Shown here: piece by piece, positions 46,987 to 55,579 of the stretch
Layout: each line of letters starts with the position of its first letter
Numbering within the stretch: position 1 is the stretch's first letter
Assembly: GCF_005144585.1 (NCBI RefSeq)
Contig: NZ_SSMQ01000084.1
Location: forward strand, 1-55,579
Origin: Polyangium fumosum
GTDB lineage: Bacteria > Myxococcota_A > Polyangia > Polyangiales > Polyangiaceae
Direction of reading: 5' to 3'
Length of the DNA stretch: 55,579 bases
Notes under the pieces: model-generated
Told to the model about the DNA's origin: nothing
The model's input: the letters and a program-made list of their open reading frames with translations, nothing else
Database searches by the model: none
Translations under genes and position numbers: made by a program

Positions 46987-49257
46987 TTGACGCAGAACAG
47001 GATCAGATCCCGCGTCGCCTTGCGCAGGCTCCTGCCGCTCGCCCTGACCCTCGTCACGTCCGCGGCATGCAAAACCACGCCCCCCAAAGCCCCGACGTGT
47101 AACCCTCAAGACCTCTCCGGCTGCATCATCGAAGAGGTCGACGTCCTCGGCAACGACGAGATCCCCGACGCCGCCATCAAGGACAGCATCGCCACCGCGG
47201 AGAGCTCGCATCCGCTCGGCGGCGTCCTCCAGGGCATCCCCATCCTCGGCCTCAGCGACGTCCTGGCCGTCGAGTACGAGCGCTTCGACCGCTTCGTCCT
47301 CGAGCGCGACCTCGCCCGCATCGAGCGTTACTACCGCAGCCGCGGGTTTTACGAGGCGCACGTCGAGGCGGGCCGGGTCATGCGCCGCAAGTCCGACGGC
47401 AAGCTCCGCATCGAGATCGTCGTCGACGAGGGCAAACCCGTGAACCTCCGCAAGGTCGACCTCGCCTGGGTCGACTGGCGCCTGCCCGACGCGGCCGACG
47501 TCACGCGCCCCGTCACCGAGGCGAAAAACGAGCTGCCCCTCGGCAAGCGCTTCGAGGAGGACAGCTACGAGGCCACGAAAAAGGCCATCATCCGCGTCCT
47601 CACCGAGCGCGGCTTCCCCTACGCGAACGTCCGCGGCGACGCCAAGGTCGACCTCGTCGCCCACACCGCCGACGTCACCTACACCATCGAGCTCGGCCCC
47701 CAGGCCAGCTTCGGCGACGTCCGCATCGTCGGCCTCGGCGAGCTACCTGAAAAGCCGATCCGCGCGGCCCTCGGCTTCAAGAAGGGCGATCGCTTCTCCA
47801 CCGCCACCCTCGCCTCCGCCGAGCGCGCCCTCGCCGACTTCGGCGTCTTCGGCGCCATCGACGTCCGCCCCGAGCTCCCGCCGCCCGACAAGCCGCGCAC
47901 GAACGTCGTCCCCGTCACGATCGTCGTCCAGCCTGCCGCGCTCCGCGCCGTCAAGCTCGGCTTCGGCGCCGAGGCCGGCGGGCGCGTCGAGGCGCACGGC
48001 ACGGCGAGCTGGGAGGACCGCAACTTCCTCGGCGGCTTGCGCCGCTTCGCCGTCGAGGCGCGCCCCGGCCTCGTGTTCTACCCGAACGCCCTCTACAACC
48101 TCTTCCTCGCGCGCCCGAGCTACATCCTCCCCGAGATCCGCCTGCGCTTCGAGCTCCGCCAGCCCGGCGTCTTCGAGCCCCGCACGCAGGCCGTCCTCCG
48201 CGGCGCGGCGAACATCTACCGCCCCCTCAACATCATCACGGCGCCCGCCCCCGGCACGCCCGAGGCCAAGGAGCCCGCCCTCGGCTACCGCGAGGCGGCC
48301 GTCACCCTCGGCCTCGAACGCCGCTTCGCCGACTTCACGCATTACCTCGGGCAGTTCATCCACGTGCAGTACGACGACCCGTTTTTGTACTGGCACGACG
48401 GCGTCCCCGAAGGCTTCACCCGCCTGCTCTTCACGTACCTCGAGACCGTGGGCACGCTCGATTTCCGCCAGAACGACCGCGGCGAGACCGACCGCATCAC
48501 CCCGCGCCGCGGCGTCTACCTGAACCTCAACGCGCAGCTCGCGGGCTACTTCCTCCCCGGCGACGCCGACGACGTCCGCCTACGCCCCGAGCTCCGCGCC
48601 TACGTACCCGTCGCCAAGCGCGTCACCCTCGCCTTCCGCCTGGCCGGCGGCTTCCTCATCCCGCGCTCGGACGACTTCCAGCAGACCCTCGACCTCCTCA
48701 GCCCCAAGGCCCGCGACAAGAAACGCCCCGACGAGAACGACGACGGCATCGTCGACGGCACGAACGTCTCCCTCGACGACCTCCGCAGGTCCCTGCAGCT
48801 CCTGCAGTTCCGCGGATTCTACAGCGGCGGCCCCAACTCGAACCGCGGCTACGTCTACAACGGCGTCGGCATGCACGCGAGCGTGCCGCTCCGTGACACC
48901 GCGCGTGGGGCCGTGCCTCCGTGGGCGCCGACGGGCGGCCTCACCTTGTGGGAGTCCGCGCTCGAGGTGCGCCTCTCGTTCACCGAGAACCTCGGCGCGA
49001 TCCTCTTCCTCGACGCGAGCGACGTGAGGCCGGGCCTCGGCGAGCTCGCCCTGAACCGCCCGCACATGTCCGCCGGGCTCGGCGTCCGGTATGCGACCCC
49101 GGTCGGCCCTGTCCGTGTGGACGTCGGCTACCGCATCCCGTGCGCGCAGCAGATCGGCATCTGCGACGAGAACGAGCTTGGCTACGACGTCGGCTTGTTT
49201 GGATATACGGGCGGGTTCCCGATCGTGACCACGATCGCGATCGGCGAGGCGTTCTGA
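46987..49257 (+). CDS. Omp85/TamA-like outer-membrane protein with a lipoprotein-type signal
   Basis: Outer-membrane assembly or secretion protein of 756 residues. It begins at TTG with GGGAGG upstream. The signal region ends LTLVTSAACKT, which reads as a lipobox, unusual for this family. Several POTRA domains follow (IIEEVDVLGNDEIPDAAIKDSI; GKPVNLRKVDLAW; ASFGDVRIVGLGELPEKPIRAALGFKKGDRF). The barrel starts near 330 (AVKLGFGAEAGGRVEAHGTASWEDRNFLGGLRRF) and contains the conserved tail GLGVRYATPVGPVRVDVGYRI. The protein ends in Phe (IGEAF), as barrels recognised by the Bam machine do. It is divergent from the Rieske gene with a 67-bp gap. Confidence 0.88.
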   Translation: MTQNRIRSRVALRRLLPLALTLVTSAACKTTPPKAPTCNPQDLSGCIIEEVDVLGNDEIPDAAIKDSIATAESSHPLGGVLQGIPILGLSDVLAVEYERFDRFVLERDLARIERYYRSRGFYEAHVEAGRVMRRKSDGKLRIEIVVDEGKPVNLRKVDLAWVDWRLPDAADVTRPVTEAKNELPLGKRFEEDSYEATKKAIIRVLTERGFPYANVRGDAKVDLVAHTADVTYTIELGPQASFGDVRIVGLGELPEKPIRAALGFKKGDRFSTATLASAERALADFGVFGAIDVRPELPPPDKPRTNVVPVTIVVQPAALRAVKLGFGAEAGGRVEAHGTASWEDRNFLGGLRRFAVEARPGLVFYPNALYNLFLARPSYILPEIRLRFELRQPGVFEPRTQAVLRGAANIYRPLNIITAPAPGTPEAKEPALGYREAAVTLGLERRFADFTHYLGQFIHVQYDDPFLYWHDGVPEGFTRLLFTYLETVGTLDFRQNDRGETDRITPRRGVYLNLNAQLAGYFLPGDADDVRLRPELRAYVPVAKRVTLAFRLAGGFLIPRSDDFQQTLDLLSPKARDKKRPDENDDGIVDGTNVSLDDLRRSLQLLQFRGFYSGGPNSNRGYVYNGVGMHASVPLRDTARGAVPPWAPTGGLTLWESALEVRLSFTENLGAILFLDASDVRPGLGELALNRPHMSAGLGVRYATPVGPVRVDVGYRIPCAQQIGICDENELGYDVGLFGYTGGFPIVTTIAIGEAF

Positions 49258-49267
49258 GCTGGGAGGC

Positions 49268-49540
49268 TCAGCCTTCTTCTTCTTCGACGCTCCACGTCGC
49301 GAGCGCCGTGATCCCGATGGCCGTCGCGCATTGCGCGCAGAGCGGCGGCTCCTCGTAGCGGACCTCGTCTCCGCGGGTCCACACGTAGAGCCCTCGCCCG
49401 GCCGGCTCGCCTTCGATGGGCTCCGAGCAGGCGTCGCACCGGAGCTCCCCCGCGTCCTCCGGCGCCGTGTGCGTTTTCAGCGCCATGTCGGCCAGCGAAT
49501 CGATGGCCATGGAAAAAACCATGTTTCGCGGTTGCTCCAT
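49268..49540 (-). CDS. Small CxxC protein, possibly zinc-binding
   Basis: Protein of 90 residues with no signal peptide. Two cysteine pairs, CDAC (35-38) and CAQC (68-71), flank a Trp/Tyr-containing segment (GRGLYVWTRGDEVRYEEPPLC), a layout suited to binding one zinc ion. The tail is acidic (SVEEEEG). The ATG has GAGGGAGG just upstream, which supports real expression. It lies downstream of the membrane iron-sulfur gene on the same strand. No family recognised. Confidence 0.7.
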   Translation of the reverse strand: MEQPRNMVFSMAIDSLADMALKTHTAPEDAGELRCDACSEPIEGEPAGRGLYVWTRGDEVRYEEPPLCAQCATAIGITALATWSVEEEEG

Positions 49541-49670
49541 ATGCCTCCCTCGGATCCGGCGACCGCCCGAATCTAGCTCAGGCTCTCGTCGGACGCACGT
49601 GCTCCGGAACGAGGGGGGGTGGACCAGGTGATTCCTGGGTGGAATTGAGGGAATCGCGGAGCTTGCGTGA

Positions 49671-51998
49671 TCAGGCCTCGGCCTGGGCTTCCGCCTCGGG
49701 CGCCGCCTTCTTCGCCTTTTCCTTCTTCGACCCGCCTTCGAGGCAGCTCTCGAGCAGGATCTCCGACACGTCGAGCTGACGCACGCTTTCTTCCTTCCCG
49801 TGCGCCTTCAGGCCGTCGGTGATCATCGTCTGGCAGAAGGGGCACGCGGTCGCGATCGTCTTCGCCTCCGTCTGCAGGAGCTGGAGCGTGCGCTTCACGT
49901 TCACGCGATCCTTGTTTTGCTCCTCCATCCAGAACTGCGCGCCGCCGGCGCCGCAGCACAGGCCCTTGTTGCGGTTCCAGCCCTCCGCCTCGACGAGCTC
50001 CACGCCCGGGATGCTCTTCAGGATGTCGCGCGGCTGCTCGTACACGTCGTTGTAACGGCCGAGGTAGCAGGAGTCGTGGAACACGACCTTGCCCTTCACC
50101 GGCGTCTTCGGCGAGAGCTTCCGCTCCGCCACGAGCCCGAGCAGGTAGTCCGTGTGATGCACGACCTCGAACTTCGCGCCGAAGTCGGGGTATTCGTTCA
50201 GGATCGTATTGAAGCAGTGCGGGCAGGCCGTGATGATCTTCTTCACCCCGCCCTGGTCCTTGTAGCCGTTCAGCGTGGCCACGTTCTGCTCGGCCAGCAT
50301 CGCGAACAGGTACTCGTTGCCCGCGCGCCGCGCCGGATCCCCCGTGCAGGTCTCCTCCTGCCCGAGGACCGCGAAGTCCACGCCCGCCTCCTTGAGCAGC
50401 CGCGCCGTCGCCCGCGCGATCTTCTTCGCCCGGTCGTCGTAGCTCGCCGCGCAGCCGACCCAGTAGAGCACCTCGGCCTTGGGGTTGTCCGACATCATCG
50501 GCACGTCGAGCCCCTCGGCCCAGTTCGCGCGATCCATGCGGGCGAGGTTCCAGGGGTTGCCGTTCACCTCGAGCGCCTGGAACGGACCGTTGAGCTGCGC
50601 CGGGAACTCGCCCTTCACGAGCACCAGGTGCCGCCGCATCTCCACGATCTTGTCGACGTAGCTGATCATCACGGGACACTGCTCTTCGCAGGCCCGGCAC
50701 GTCGTGCAGGCCCAGAGCACGTCCGGGTGGATCACGTTCGCCACGAGATCCTTGCTCGCGTCGGCGGCCTCGGCGCTCGGCTGCGCCTGCAGGCCTTCCG
50801 ACTCGGAGCGGTAGGGCCCGACCTCGCCGTTGTCCTCCGTCGTCGCGTCGGGCCGCGGCAGCGCCCCGCCCACGCGATCGGCCTCGTGCTTCTGCGCGAT
50901 GAGCACGCTGTCGTGGTCGTACAGGTGGTCGCGCAGGTTCAGCGTGAGCTGCTTCGGCGAGAGCAGCTTGCCCGTCTTGTGGGCGGGGCAGTTGTCGGAG
51001 CAACGCCCGCACTCCGTGCACGTGTAGAAGTCGAGGATCGCCTTCCAGGTGAAGTCCTGGATCTTGTTCACGCCCACGGGCTCGGCCTTCGCGGGCTCCT
51101 CGGCCATCTTCATGACCATCTCGCCGATCGCCTCTGCGCTCGGCGCCATCATCGGCAGCCGCCCGCGCGGCGTCACGTTCCGGAAGAAGACGTTGAAGAC
51201 CGCCGTGATGACGTGGAAGTGCTTCGAGTACGGAAGGACGTTCGCGAAGATCAGGACGAGCGACGCGTGCGTCCAGAAGCCGATCTTGGCGATCACGAGC
51301 AACGTGTCGCGCGGCACGCCCGCGAGCAGGGTCGCGAAGAACGAGCCGGCCGGCGAGGGGAACGGCGCCCAGGCGAGCGCGTGTGTCGGCGCCGGCCCGA
51401 GCGGGGCCACGACCTTGCGCACGGCGTCGCAGTACTCGGGCTCGAGGTTCCGCCCCGTACAGCCCACGAGGCCCTTGTGGTGCAGGACCATGGAGGCGCC
51501 GTCGTAGAGCATGTCCGCCAGCATCATCGTCATGATGATGCCGAGGATCAGGATCGCCTCGCCTGACTTGGTCATGCGGGGGTCGACCTTGATCACGCGG
51601 AAGTACAGGAAGACGAGCGCGCCGACGATCACGAGCGACGCGATGACGTCCTTCAGGAACTCGTAGGCGTGGCCGAGGGGCAGGCCGAGGAAGCCCTCGG
51701 GCCCCAGGATGAAGAGGTTGAACGACGGGTCGAACCCGCGGCCCCAGAGGATGATCGACCGGGCCAGGAGCACCACGAAGCCCAGGAAGATGAGCATGTG
51801 GGCTGCACCGGCGAGCCGGTAGTAATGCATCTTCTTCTGGGCGAGCGCGTAGATCGCCGTGCCCTTCACGCGCTCCGGAACGTCGTCGAAGCGATCTTCC
51901 GGCCGCCCGACCTGGAGCAGCGACCACCGCCGGCCTGCGCTGTACGCGAAGGCCCCGGCCAGGCCGAAGATCATGAGAAACATCATGAGCGGATTCAT
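49671..51998 (-). CDS. Membrane-bound iron-sulfur oxidoreductase (HdrD/GlpC-like with cytochrome b-type N-terminus)
   Basis: Electron-transfer protein of 775 residues. About 1-300 hold five or six transmembrane helices with His residues, like NarI-type cytochrome b subunits. Two 4Fe-4S motifs follow, CTECGRCSDNCP and CTTCRACEEQCP. The C-terminal half carries two Cys-rich CCG-type domains (VLYWVGCAASYDDRAKKIAR, TACPHCFNTILNEYP, FHDSCYLGRYNDVYEQPR, LCCGAGGAQFWME), as in HdrD, GlpC and succinate or lactate dehydrogenase partners. The final 30 residues are Lys/Ala/Glu-rich. It probably links the quinone pool to a soluble dehydrogenase not encoded nearby. The ATG at 51998 has GGGAG upstream. Confidence 0.87.
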   Translation of the reverse strand: MNPLMMFLMIFGLAGAFAYSAGRRWSLLQVGRPEDRFDDVPERVKGTAIYALAQKKMHYYRLAGAAHMLIFLGFVVLLARSIILWGRGFDPSFNLFILGPEGFLGLPLGHAYEFLKDVIASLVIVGALVFLYFRVIKVDPRMTKSGEAILILGIIMTMMLADMLYDGASMVLHHKGLVGCTGRNLEPEYCDAVRKVVAPLGPAPTHALAWAPFPSPAGSFFATLLAGVPRDTLLVIAKIGFWTHASLVLIFANVLPYSKHFHVITAVFNVFFRNVTPRGRLPMMAPSAEAIGEMVMKMAEEPAKAEPVGVNKIQDFTWKAILDFYTCTECGRCSDNCPAHKTGKLLSPKQLTLNLRDHLYDHDSVLIAQKHEADRVGGALPRPDATTEDNGEVGPYRSESEGLQAQPSAEAADASKDLVANVIHPDVLWACTTCRACEEQCPVMISYVDKIVEMRRHLVLVKGEFPAQLNGPFQALEVNGNPWNLARMDRANWAEGLDVPMMSDNPKAEVLYWVGCAASYDDRAKKIARATARLLKEAGVDFAVLGQEETCTGDPARRAGNEYLFAMLAEQNVATLNGYKDQGGVKKIITACPHCFNTILNEYPDFGAKFEVVHHTDYLLGLVAERKLSPKTPVKGKVVFHDSCYLGRYNDVYEQPRDILKSIPGVELVEAEGWNRNKGLCCGAGGAQFWMEEQNKDRVNVKRTLQLLQTEAKTIATACPFCQTMITDGLKAHGKEESVRQLDVSEILLESCLEGGSKKEKAKKAAPEAEAQAEA

Positions 51999-52086
51999 GG
52001 CGCGCGTTCTCCCGGGGAAACGGCCCCTGTTGTAGGTGGCCGAGTGGCCGCGCGTCAACCCGAGCGATGCCGCGCGTCACGGGGGT

Positions 52087-52125
52087 TTGGGGGCATAGCT
52101 AGGCTCGTCCTAGCGGAGCCCCCAA
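52087..52125. terminator. Compound hairpin after the kinase-PEGA-lipoprotein operon
   Basis: An outer 8-bp stem TTGGGGGC/GCCCCCAA encloses an inner 6-bp stem GCTAGG/CCTAGC with loop CTCGT. It lies 24 bp downstream of the last gene of the minus-strand operon and upstream of the iron-sulfur gene. No T-run follows on the minus strand, so the mechanism of any termination is unclear. Confidence 0.5.
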
Positions 52126-52148
52126 GCGTCAACCGGCTGGCCGCGAGA

Positions 52149-52757
52149 TCAAAGTGTGAACTCGAACGACTTCTCTTCCGTGCCCGCGCCTGGCGCGAGC
52201 TCCACGACCATGCTGAACGGCCGCTGCCCCACGCGCGCGCCGAGGCGCACCTGCACCGGCGCGGCCGCGCCGTTGAGCTTGTCGAGGCGGATCACCACGC
52301 GGTAGCGACCGCGCTTCGGGTCCCCCTCGGCCAGGTAGACGTTCTCCACGTTCTGGCCCTGACACTCGTTCTCGGCCTGCGGACAATCGCGGTCCTTCAC
52401 GAGGCCCGTCGAGGTCGGCTCACCGACCCGCGCGAGCTCGCCGCCGACGTCGTAGACGTTCAGGTCCACGTCGGCCTCGACCGCCTCCCACGCGATCACG
52501 AACTGCAAGATCCCCGTGTGCAGCCCGCAACCCTCGTCGATGACGCCGTTGCAGTTGTCGTCACGGGCGTCGAAACACGTCTCGATGCCCGTCGGCGTGC
52601 ATGCGGTCTCGAGCACCACGCCCTCGCTCGCCTTCACGTCGACGACCTTGAGCGCGTCTTTCGCCGGCGGCGCAGGCACCTCGATACACGCCGGCCCTGC
52701 GAGCACGAACGCGAGCGCGGCGAGCACGTGCCGGGGCGTCAGAACGTGCCTGCGCAT
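52149..52757 (-). CDS. Lipoprotein with a MopE-type metal-binding motif
   Basis: Predicted lipoprotein of 202 residues with lipobox LAGPAC. The segment GIETCFDARDDNCNGVIDEGCG matches the Asn/Asp/Cys motif repeated in MopE-like surface proteins, which bind metal. The rest looks like a beta-sandwich: LQFVIAWEAVEADVDLNVYDVGGE, then RYRVVIRLDKLNG and VQVRLGARVGQRPFSMVVEL, similar in style to DUF2135/YfaP domains (tentative). The ATG at 52757 overlaps the preceding PEGA gene by 19 bases; a start ten codons upstream is possible but lengthens the signal's basic part. Confidence 0.78.
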   Translation of the reverse strand: MRRHVLTPRHVLAALAFVLAGPACIEVPAPPAKDALKVVDVKASEGVVLETACTPTGIETCFDARDDNCNGVIDEGCGLHTGILQFVIAWEAVEADVDLNVYDVGGELARVGEPTSTGLVKDRDCPQAENECQGQNVENVYLAEGDPKRGRYRVVIRLDKLNGAAAPVQVRLGARVGQRPFSMVVELAPGAGTEEKSFEFTL

Positions 52758-53818
52758 GAGACGCCGAGGCCGCCGAGCGGACCACACGCGAACGAACGGA
52801 TGCCCGCGCCTTTTTGCGCCGCGGGCGGTGCTTCATCCTTGGGCTTCGCGGGCTCCTCGGGCATCGCGAACACCGTCAGCACGATCCCGCCCGCGCCGAG
52901 CACGAGCGCGCTGATGCCGAGGCCCACGCTGAGGTTCCGCATCGTGTTCGCGTCGCGCCCGTCGGCCGCGATCACCTGACGATCGAGCTGACAGAACGAA
53001 GCGTCCCCGCGGCTGCAGTTCGTCCCGTACATCCGCTCGTGGATCTCGATGTCGCGCGCGACGTTGTTGCGCAGGTGCGTCGACACGAGGCTCGCGCCGA
53101 GCGTGCCGAGCCCGAGCCCTGCGCCCACGCCCGTCGCCACGAGCCCGATCAGGCGCTGCTGCGGGATCCAGTTTTTCTGCGGCGGAGGCGGCGGAGGCGG
53201 CGGAGGCGGCGGAGGCGGCGCCTCTTTTTTGACCTCCTTTGGATCGATCGAGAGCTCGAGCGGCTTGCCGCCTTCGAGCTCGATCTCCTGCACCTCGTCC
53301 TCGTGGTCCGGCGCGCTCACGACGATCTTGTGCTTGCCGGGCGAGAGCCAGAGCGCCTTCGCGAGCGGCAGATTCACGGCCGGCTGATCGTCCACCACGA
53401 GCTTCGCCCCGCTCACCTTCGACGTGACGTTCAGCACGCCGATGTGCACCATCGCCTTCGCGAGCTGATCGTTGACGTCGGTCTTGTCCTCGTCGGACAG
53501 GGCCCCGACGTCCGAGACGAGCGCGGCTTGCATGGCCTCGGCCGCGGGCATCCACTTCTCGAGCGCGAGCAGCGAGTAGCCGATCATGCGGACGATCTGC
53601 GCGCTCGGGTAGAGCGCCTTCGCCTGCTCGAAGAGGTTCAGCGCCTTGTCGAACTGGCCCGCGCGATAGGCCGTGAGCCCCTCCGATGCGGCCTGGCGCG
53701 CGAGCTGGATCTGGGCCTGCGAGGTCTGCGCGTCGGACGCCTGCGAGGACGCGGGCGCGGCGAGACCAACGAAGGCGACGAAGGCAAAGGCGAGCGAACG
53801 CCGGCAGAGCTCGTTCAT
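52739..53818 (-). CDS. TPR/PEGA-domain exported protein with a polyproline tract
   Basis: Exported protein of 359 residues with a signal peptide ending SQAS. TPR-like helices (EGLTAYRAGQFDKALNLFEQAKALYPSAQIVRMIGYSLLALEKW) are followed by a PEGA-type domain (AKLVVDDQPAVNLPLAKALWLSPGKHKIVVSAPDH). Next come 13 prolines, then two hydrophobic segments (LIGLVATGVGAGLGLGTLGASLV; LSVGLGISALVLGAGGIVLTVF). The order matches the protein at 17165-18421, so the two are paralogous in design. Its start shares one base with the stop of the kinase gene, giving tight coupling. It may be the kinase's envelope partner (inference). Confidence 0.87.
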   Translation of the reverse strand: MNELCRRSLAFAFVAFVGLAAPASSQASDAQTSQAQIQLARQAASEGLTAYRAGQFDKALNLFEQAKALYPSAQIVRMIGYSLLALEKWMPAAEAMQAALVSDVGALSDEDKTDVNDQLAKAMVHIGVLNVTSKVSGAKLVVDDQPAVNLPLAKALWLSPGKHKIVVSAPDHEDEVQEIELEGGKPLELSIDPKEVKKEAPPPPPPPPPPPPPQKNWIPQQRLIGLVATGVGAGLGLGTLGASLVSTHLRNNVARDIEIHERMYGTNCSRGDASFCQLDRQVIAADGRDANTMRNLSVGLGISALVLGAGGIVLTVFAMPEEPAKPKDEAPPAAQKGAGIRSFACGPLGGLGVSCAGTF

Positions 53819-55579
53819 CAGAACTTGATGTTACCGACCTTCGGCGCGACGGTACTAGAAGGCTTCGGTTTTCCAGTGCCGCTCTTCGTCGTCGCCGTGG
53901 TGGCGGCCACCGCGGCGGCCGTGGGCTTGGCCGTCGGCGCCGCCGTGGGCGCGGCGGAAGGCTCGGCCGTCGGCGCGACTTCGATCGCGAGATCCTCCTC
54001 GGGCTCGGCGGCCTGCGCAGGATCGGCCGTCGGCGCGGCCGTGGCCGCAGGCTCGGTCGTCGGCGGCGGGGCAGGAGGCGGGGCGACGGGCGGCGGCGGC
54101 TCGGCCGTCGTCGCGGCGGGCGGCGTCGTGGCCGTGGCCTGCACGGCGGGCACGGGCCCGGCAGCCTTCCCCTTGAACACGAAATAAAGCCCGGCTGCGC
54201 CTGCGAGGCCCACCGCGATGAGCCCGGCCGCGAGGATCACGCCGAGCTTCGACCGGGCCGGCGGCGCCATCGCCCCGGCCTGCGTCGAGTAGAGCGGCGC
54301 GCCCGTCGTCCCCGGCGGGATCGACACGCGCGGGATGGGCGCGCCCGACTGCGACATGCCCATCGCCGCGAGCTGCGCGGCCGTCGCGCCCGCATGGGAG
54401 AGCGCTGCGGGATTGACGCCGGGCGGCAGCGTCATGCCGGCTTGCGAGAGGCCGGCGGCGGGGATGCTCGTGCCCGGGATCGACATGCCCGGCGGGATCG
54501 AGCCGCCCGCCACGCTCATGCCGTACATCGGCATGCCTTGCAGCGCCTGACGCACCTGCGCCGACGCGGAGAGATCCGACGGGTTCGGCATGTCGAGGCT
54601 CGTCGGTTGCGCCGCGTAGTTCACCTGCAGCGCCATGGCGAGGGCCTGGGTCTGCTCGACCGCGTTCGGGTATCGCTGCTCGGCTTCCCGCGCGCAGGCC
54701 CGGGCAAACCACGCGTCGAAGCGCGGGCCGAGGTGCGGCGACATCGTGCTCGGCGGGGTCATCGGCTCGTAGAGGATCTGCCCGATGAGCGCGGCCATGC
54801 CCTCGGCGGACCAGTAGTTTTTCCCGGTGAGCAGGCGGTAGGCGATGAGCCCGAGCGCCCACAGATCCGCGGCCGGGCCGACCTTCGACGCCTGCCCGCG
54901 GGCCTGCTCGGGCGACATGTACCAGGGCGTGCCGAAGATCGCGCCGTCCTGCGTGAGCTCCTTGGCGTCGCTTTGATCGACGAGCTTGGCGATGCCGAAG
55001 TCGAGGATCTTCACGAGCGGCGTGCCGTCCTCGCGTTGCGTGACGATGAGGTTCGCCGGCTTGAGATCGCGGTGGACGATGCCGAGCGTGTGCGCCTTGT
55101 CGAGGACCCGCGCGACCTGCTTCAGGTACACGACGACCTCGCCCGCGGGCAGCGCGCCGCGTTGCTTCAGCTCCGAGCCGAGATCCCGGCCCTTGAGCAG
55201 CTCCATCACGATGAACGGCACGCCGCCGATCTCGGGCGCGACGTCGGCGTCGATGACGCGCACGACGTGCTCGCTGCCGATGCTGACGGGCGCGCGCGCC
55301 TCGGTGCGGAAGCGCTCGACGGCGCCGGGGTTGTTCGCGACCGACGGATGCAGGAGCTTGAGCGCGCAGATCTCGCCGGTGTTGACGTGACGAACGGCGT
55401 ACACCGCGCCCATGCCGCCGCGACCGATGAGCTTTTCGATGCGGTAGCGGCTCTGGATCACGAGCCCCGGCTGGAGATCCCCTTGCTGCGGGTTCACGGC
55501 CTCGCCGACATCGGCGGGCACGGCCGGCGCGCCTGCGGCCGGGCGCGGCGCGGGCGCGGGCGCCCCTGCGGCGGGGCGC
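53818..55579 (-). CDS. Ser/Thr protein kinase with one membrane anchor (5' end outside the window)
   Basis: Hanks-type kinase. The frame stays open to the window edge with a Pro/Ala repeat (PAAGAPA twice), so the true start probably lies beyond 55579; a GTG at 55521 is an alternative. The kinase domain has [11 protein letters not shown], the Lys of [27 protein letters not shown] and [12 protein letters not shown], all intact. A linker rich in Pro/Gly/Ile/Ser ([10 protein letters not shown]) precedes a transmembrane helix ([24 protein letters not shown]). The outer tail is Ala/Thr/Pro low complexity ending KVGNIKF. It is the first visible gene of a three-gene operon with the PEGA protein and the MopE-motif lipoprotein. 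Confidence 0.9.
   Translation of the reverse strand, partial: RPAAGAPAPAPRPAAGAPAVPADVGEAVNPQQGDLQPGLVIQSRYRIEKLIGRGGMGAVYAVRHVNTGEICALKLLHPSVANNPGAVERFRTEARAPVSIGSEHVVRVIDADVAPEIGGVPFIVMELLKGRDLGSELKQRGALPAGEVVVYLKQVARVLDKAHTLGIVHRDLKPANLIVTQREDGTPLVKILDFGIAKLVDQSDAKELTQDGAIFGTPWYMSPEQARGQASKVGPAADLWALGLIAYRLLTGKNYWSAEGMAALIGQILYEPMTPPSTMSPHLGPRFDAWFARACAREAEQRYPNAVEQTQALAMALQVNYAAQPTSLDMPNPSDLSASAQVRQALQGMPMYGMSVAGGSIPPGMSIPGTSIPAAGLSQAGMTLPPGVNPAALSHAGATAAQLAAMGMSQSGAPIPRVSIPPGTTGAPLYSTQAGAMAPPARSKLGVILAAGLIAVGLAGAAGLYFVFKGKAAGPVPAVQATATTPPAATTAEPPPPVAPPPAPPPTTEPAATAAPTADPAQAAEPEEDLAIEVAPTAEPSAAPTAAPTAKPTAAAVAATTATTKSGTGKPKPSSTVAPKVGNIKF

Overview
The window is a gene-dense, very GC-rich chromosomal segment with long overlapping open frames. 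It looks like a myxobacterium of the Sorangium/Polyangium side of the group. This rests on gene content: eukaryotic-type Ser/Thr kinases, PEGA-domain proteins, Gly- and Cys-rich surface lipoproteins, an MglA-like small GTPase, large GAF-rich hybrid histidine kinases and a B12-dependent ribonucleotide reductase. No transposase, phage gene, CRISPR array or secondary-metabolite synthase was seen. Most of the window is housekeeping and cell-envelope DNA.

Layout. 1-966 (minus) holds four tRNA genes, Thr(UGU)-Tyr(GUA)-Gly(UCC)-Thr(GGU), running into the start of tuf, the same order as E. coli thrU-tyrU-glyT-thrT-tufB. 1174-3072 is a zinc-ribbon Ser/Thr kinase. 3178-4000 holds a small orphan gene and then a CTAG-rich block of nested palindromes. 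3997-6472 (minus) is a Pro-rich protein and a lipoprotein, divergent from lgt-hisIE (6569-8776). 8842-13938 holds envelope genes: a membrane protein, a VWA lipoprotein, an Omp85-like protein and a DUF4390-like protein. 13981-16227 (minus) is a sigma-32-like factor with an unusual N-terminus made of four repeats, divergent from a siroheme-synthesis gene. 17165-19373 is a PEGA protein and a Cys-rich lipoprotein, closed by a strong terminator shared with the end of hflX.

21394-28318 runs from thrB into a tight same-strand group: M48 peptidase, dynamin-like GTPase, MglA-like GTPase, PocR-domain histidine kinase and thiL. 28334-34628 (minus) carries a lipoprotein, nrdJ and sppA. 34797-38645 carries RNase J, a CHAD protein and a second Cys-rich lipoprotein. 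38708-40550 (minus) is a cyclophilin and a thiolase. 40841-44161 is a four-GAF hybrid kinase. 44178-44533 is a 43-bp-period array of nine palindromes. 44590-46919 (minus) is a compact bc complex (Rieske plus a cytochrome b fused to a di-haem c domain), divergent from an Omp85-like lipoprotein (46987-49257). 49268-51998 (minus) holds a small CxxC protein and a membrane iron-sulfur oxidoreductase. 52149-55579 (minus) is an operon of a Ser/Thr kinase (cut by the window edge), a PEGA protein and a MopE-motif lipoprotein.

The most interesting items are the sigma factor with a fourfold N-terminal repeat and TTGGACAAA-type repeats in its upstream region, the helically phased palindrome array at 44178-44533, the protease/dynamin/GTPase/kinase cluster, and the CTAG-flanked palindromic element at 3894-4000. 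All family assignments come from reading motifs; no database search was run.
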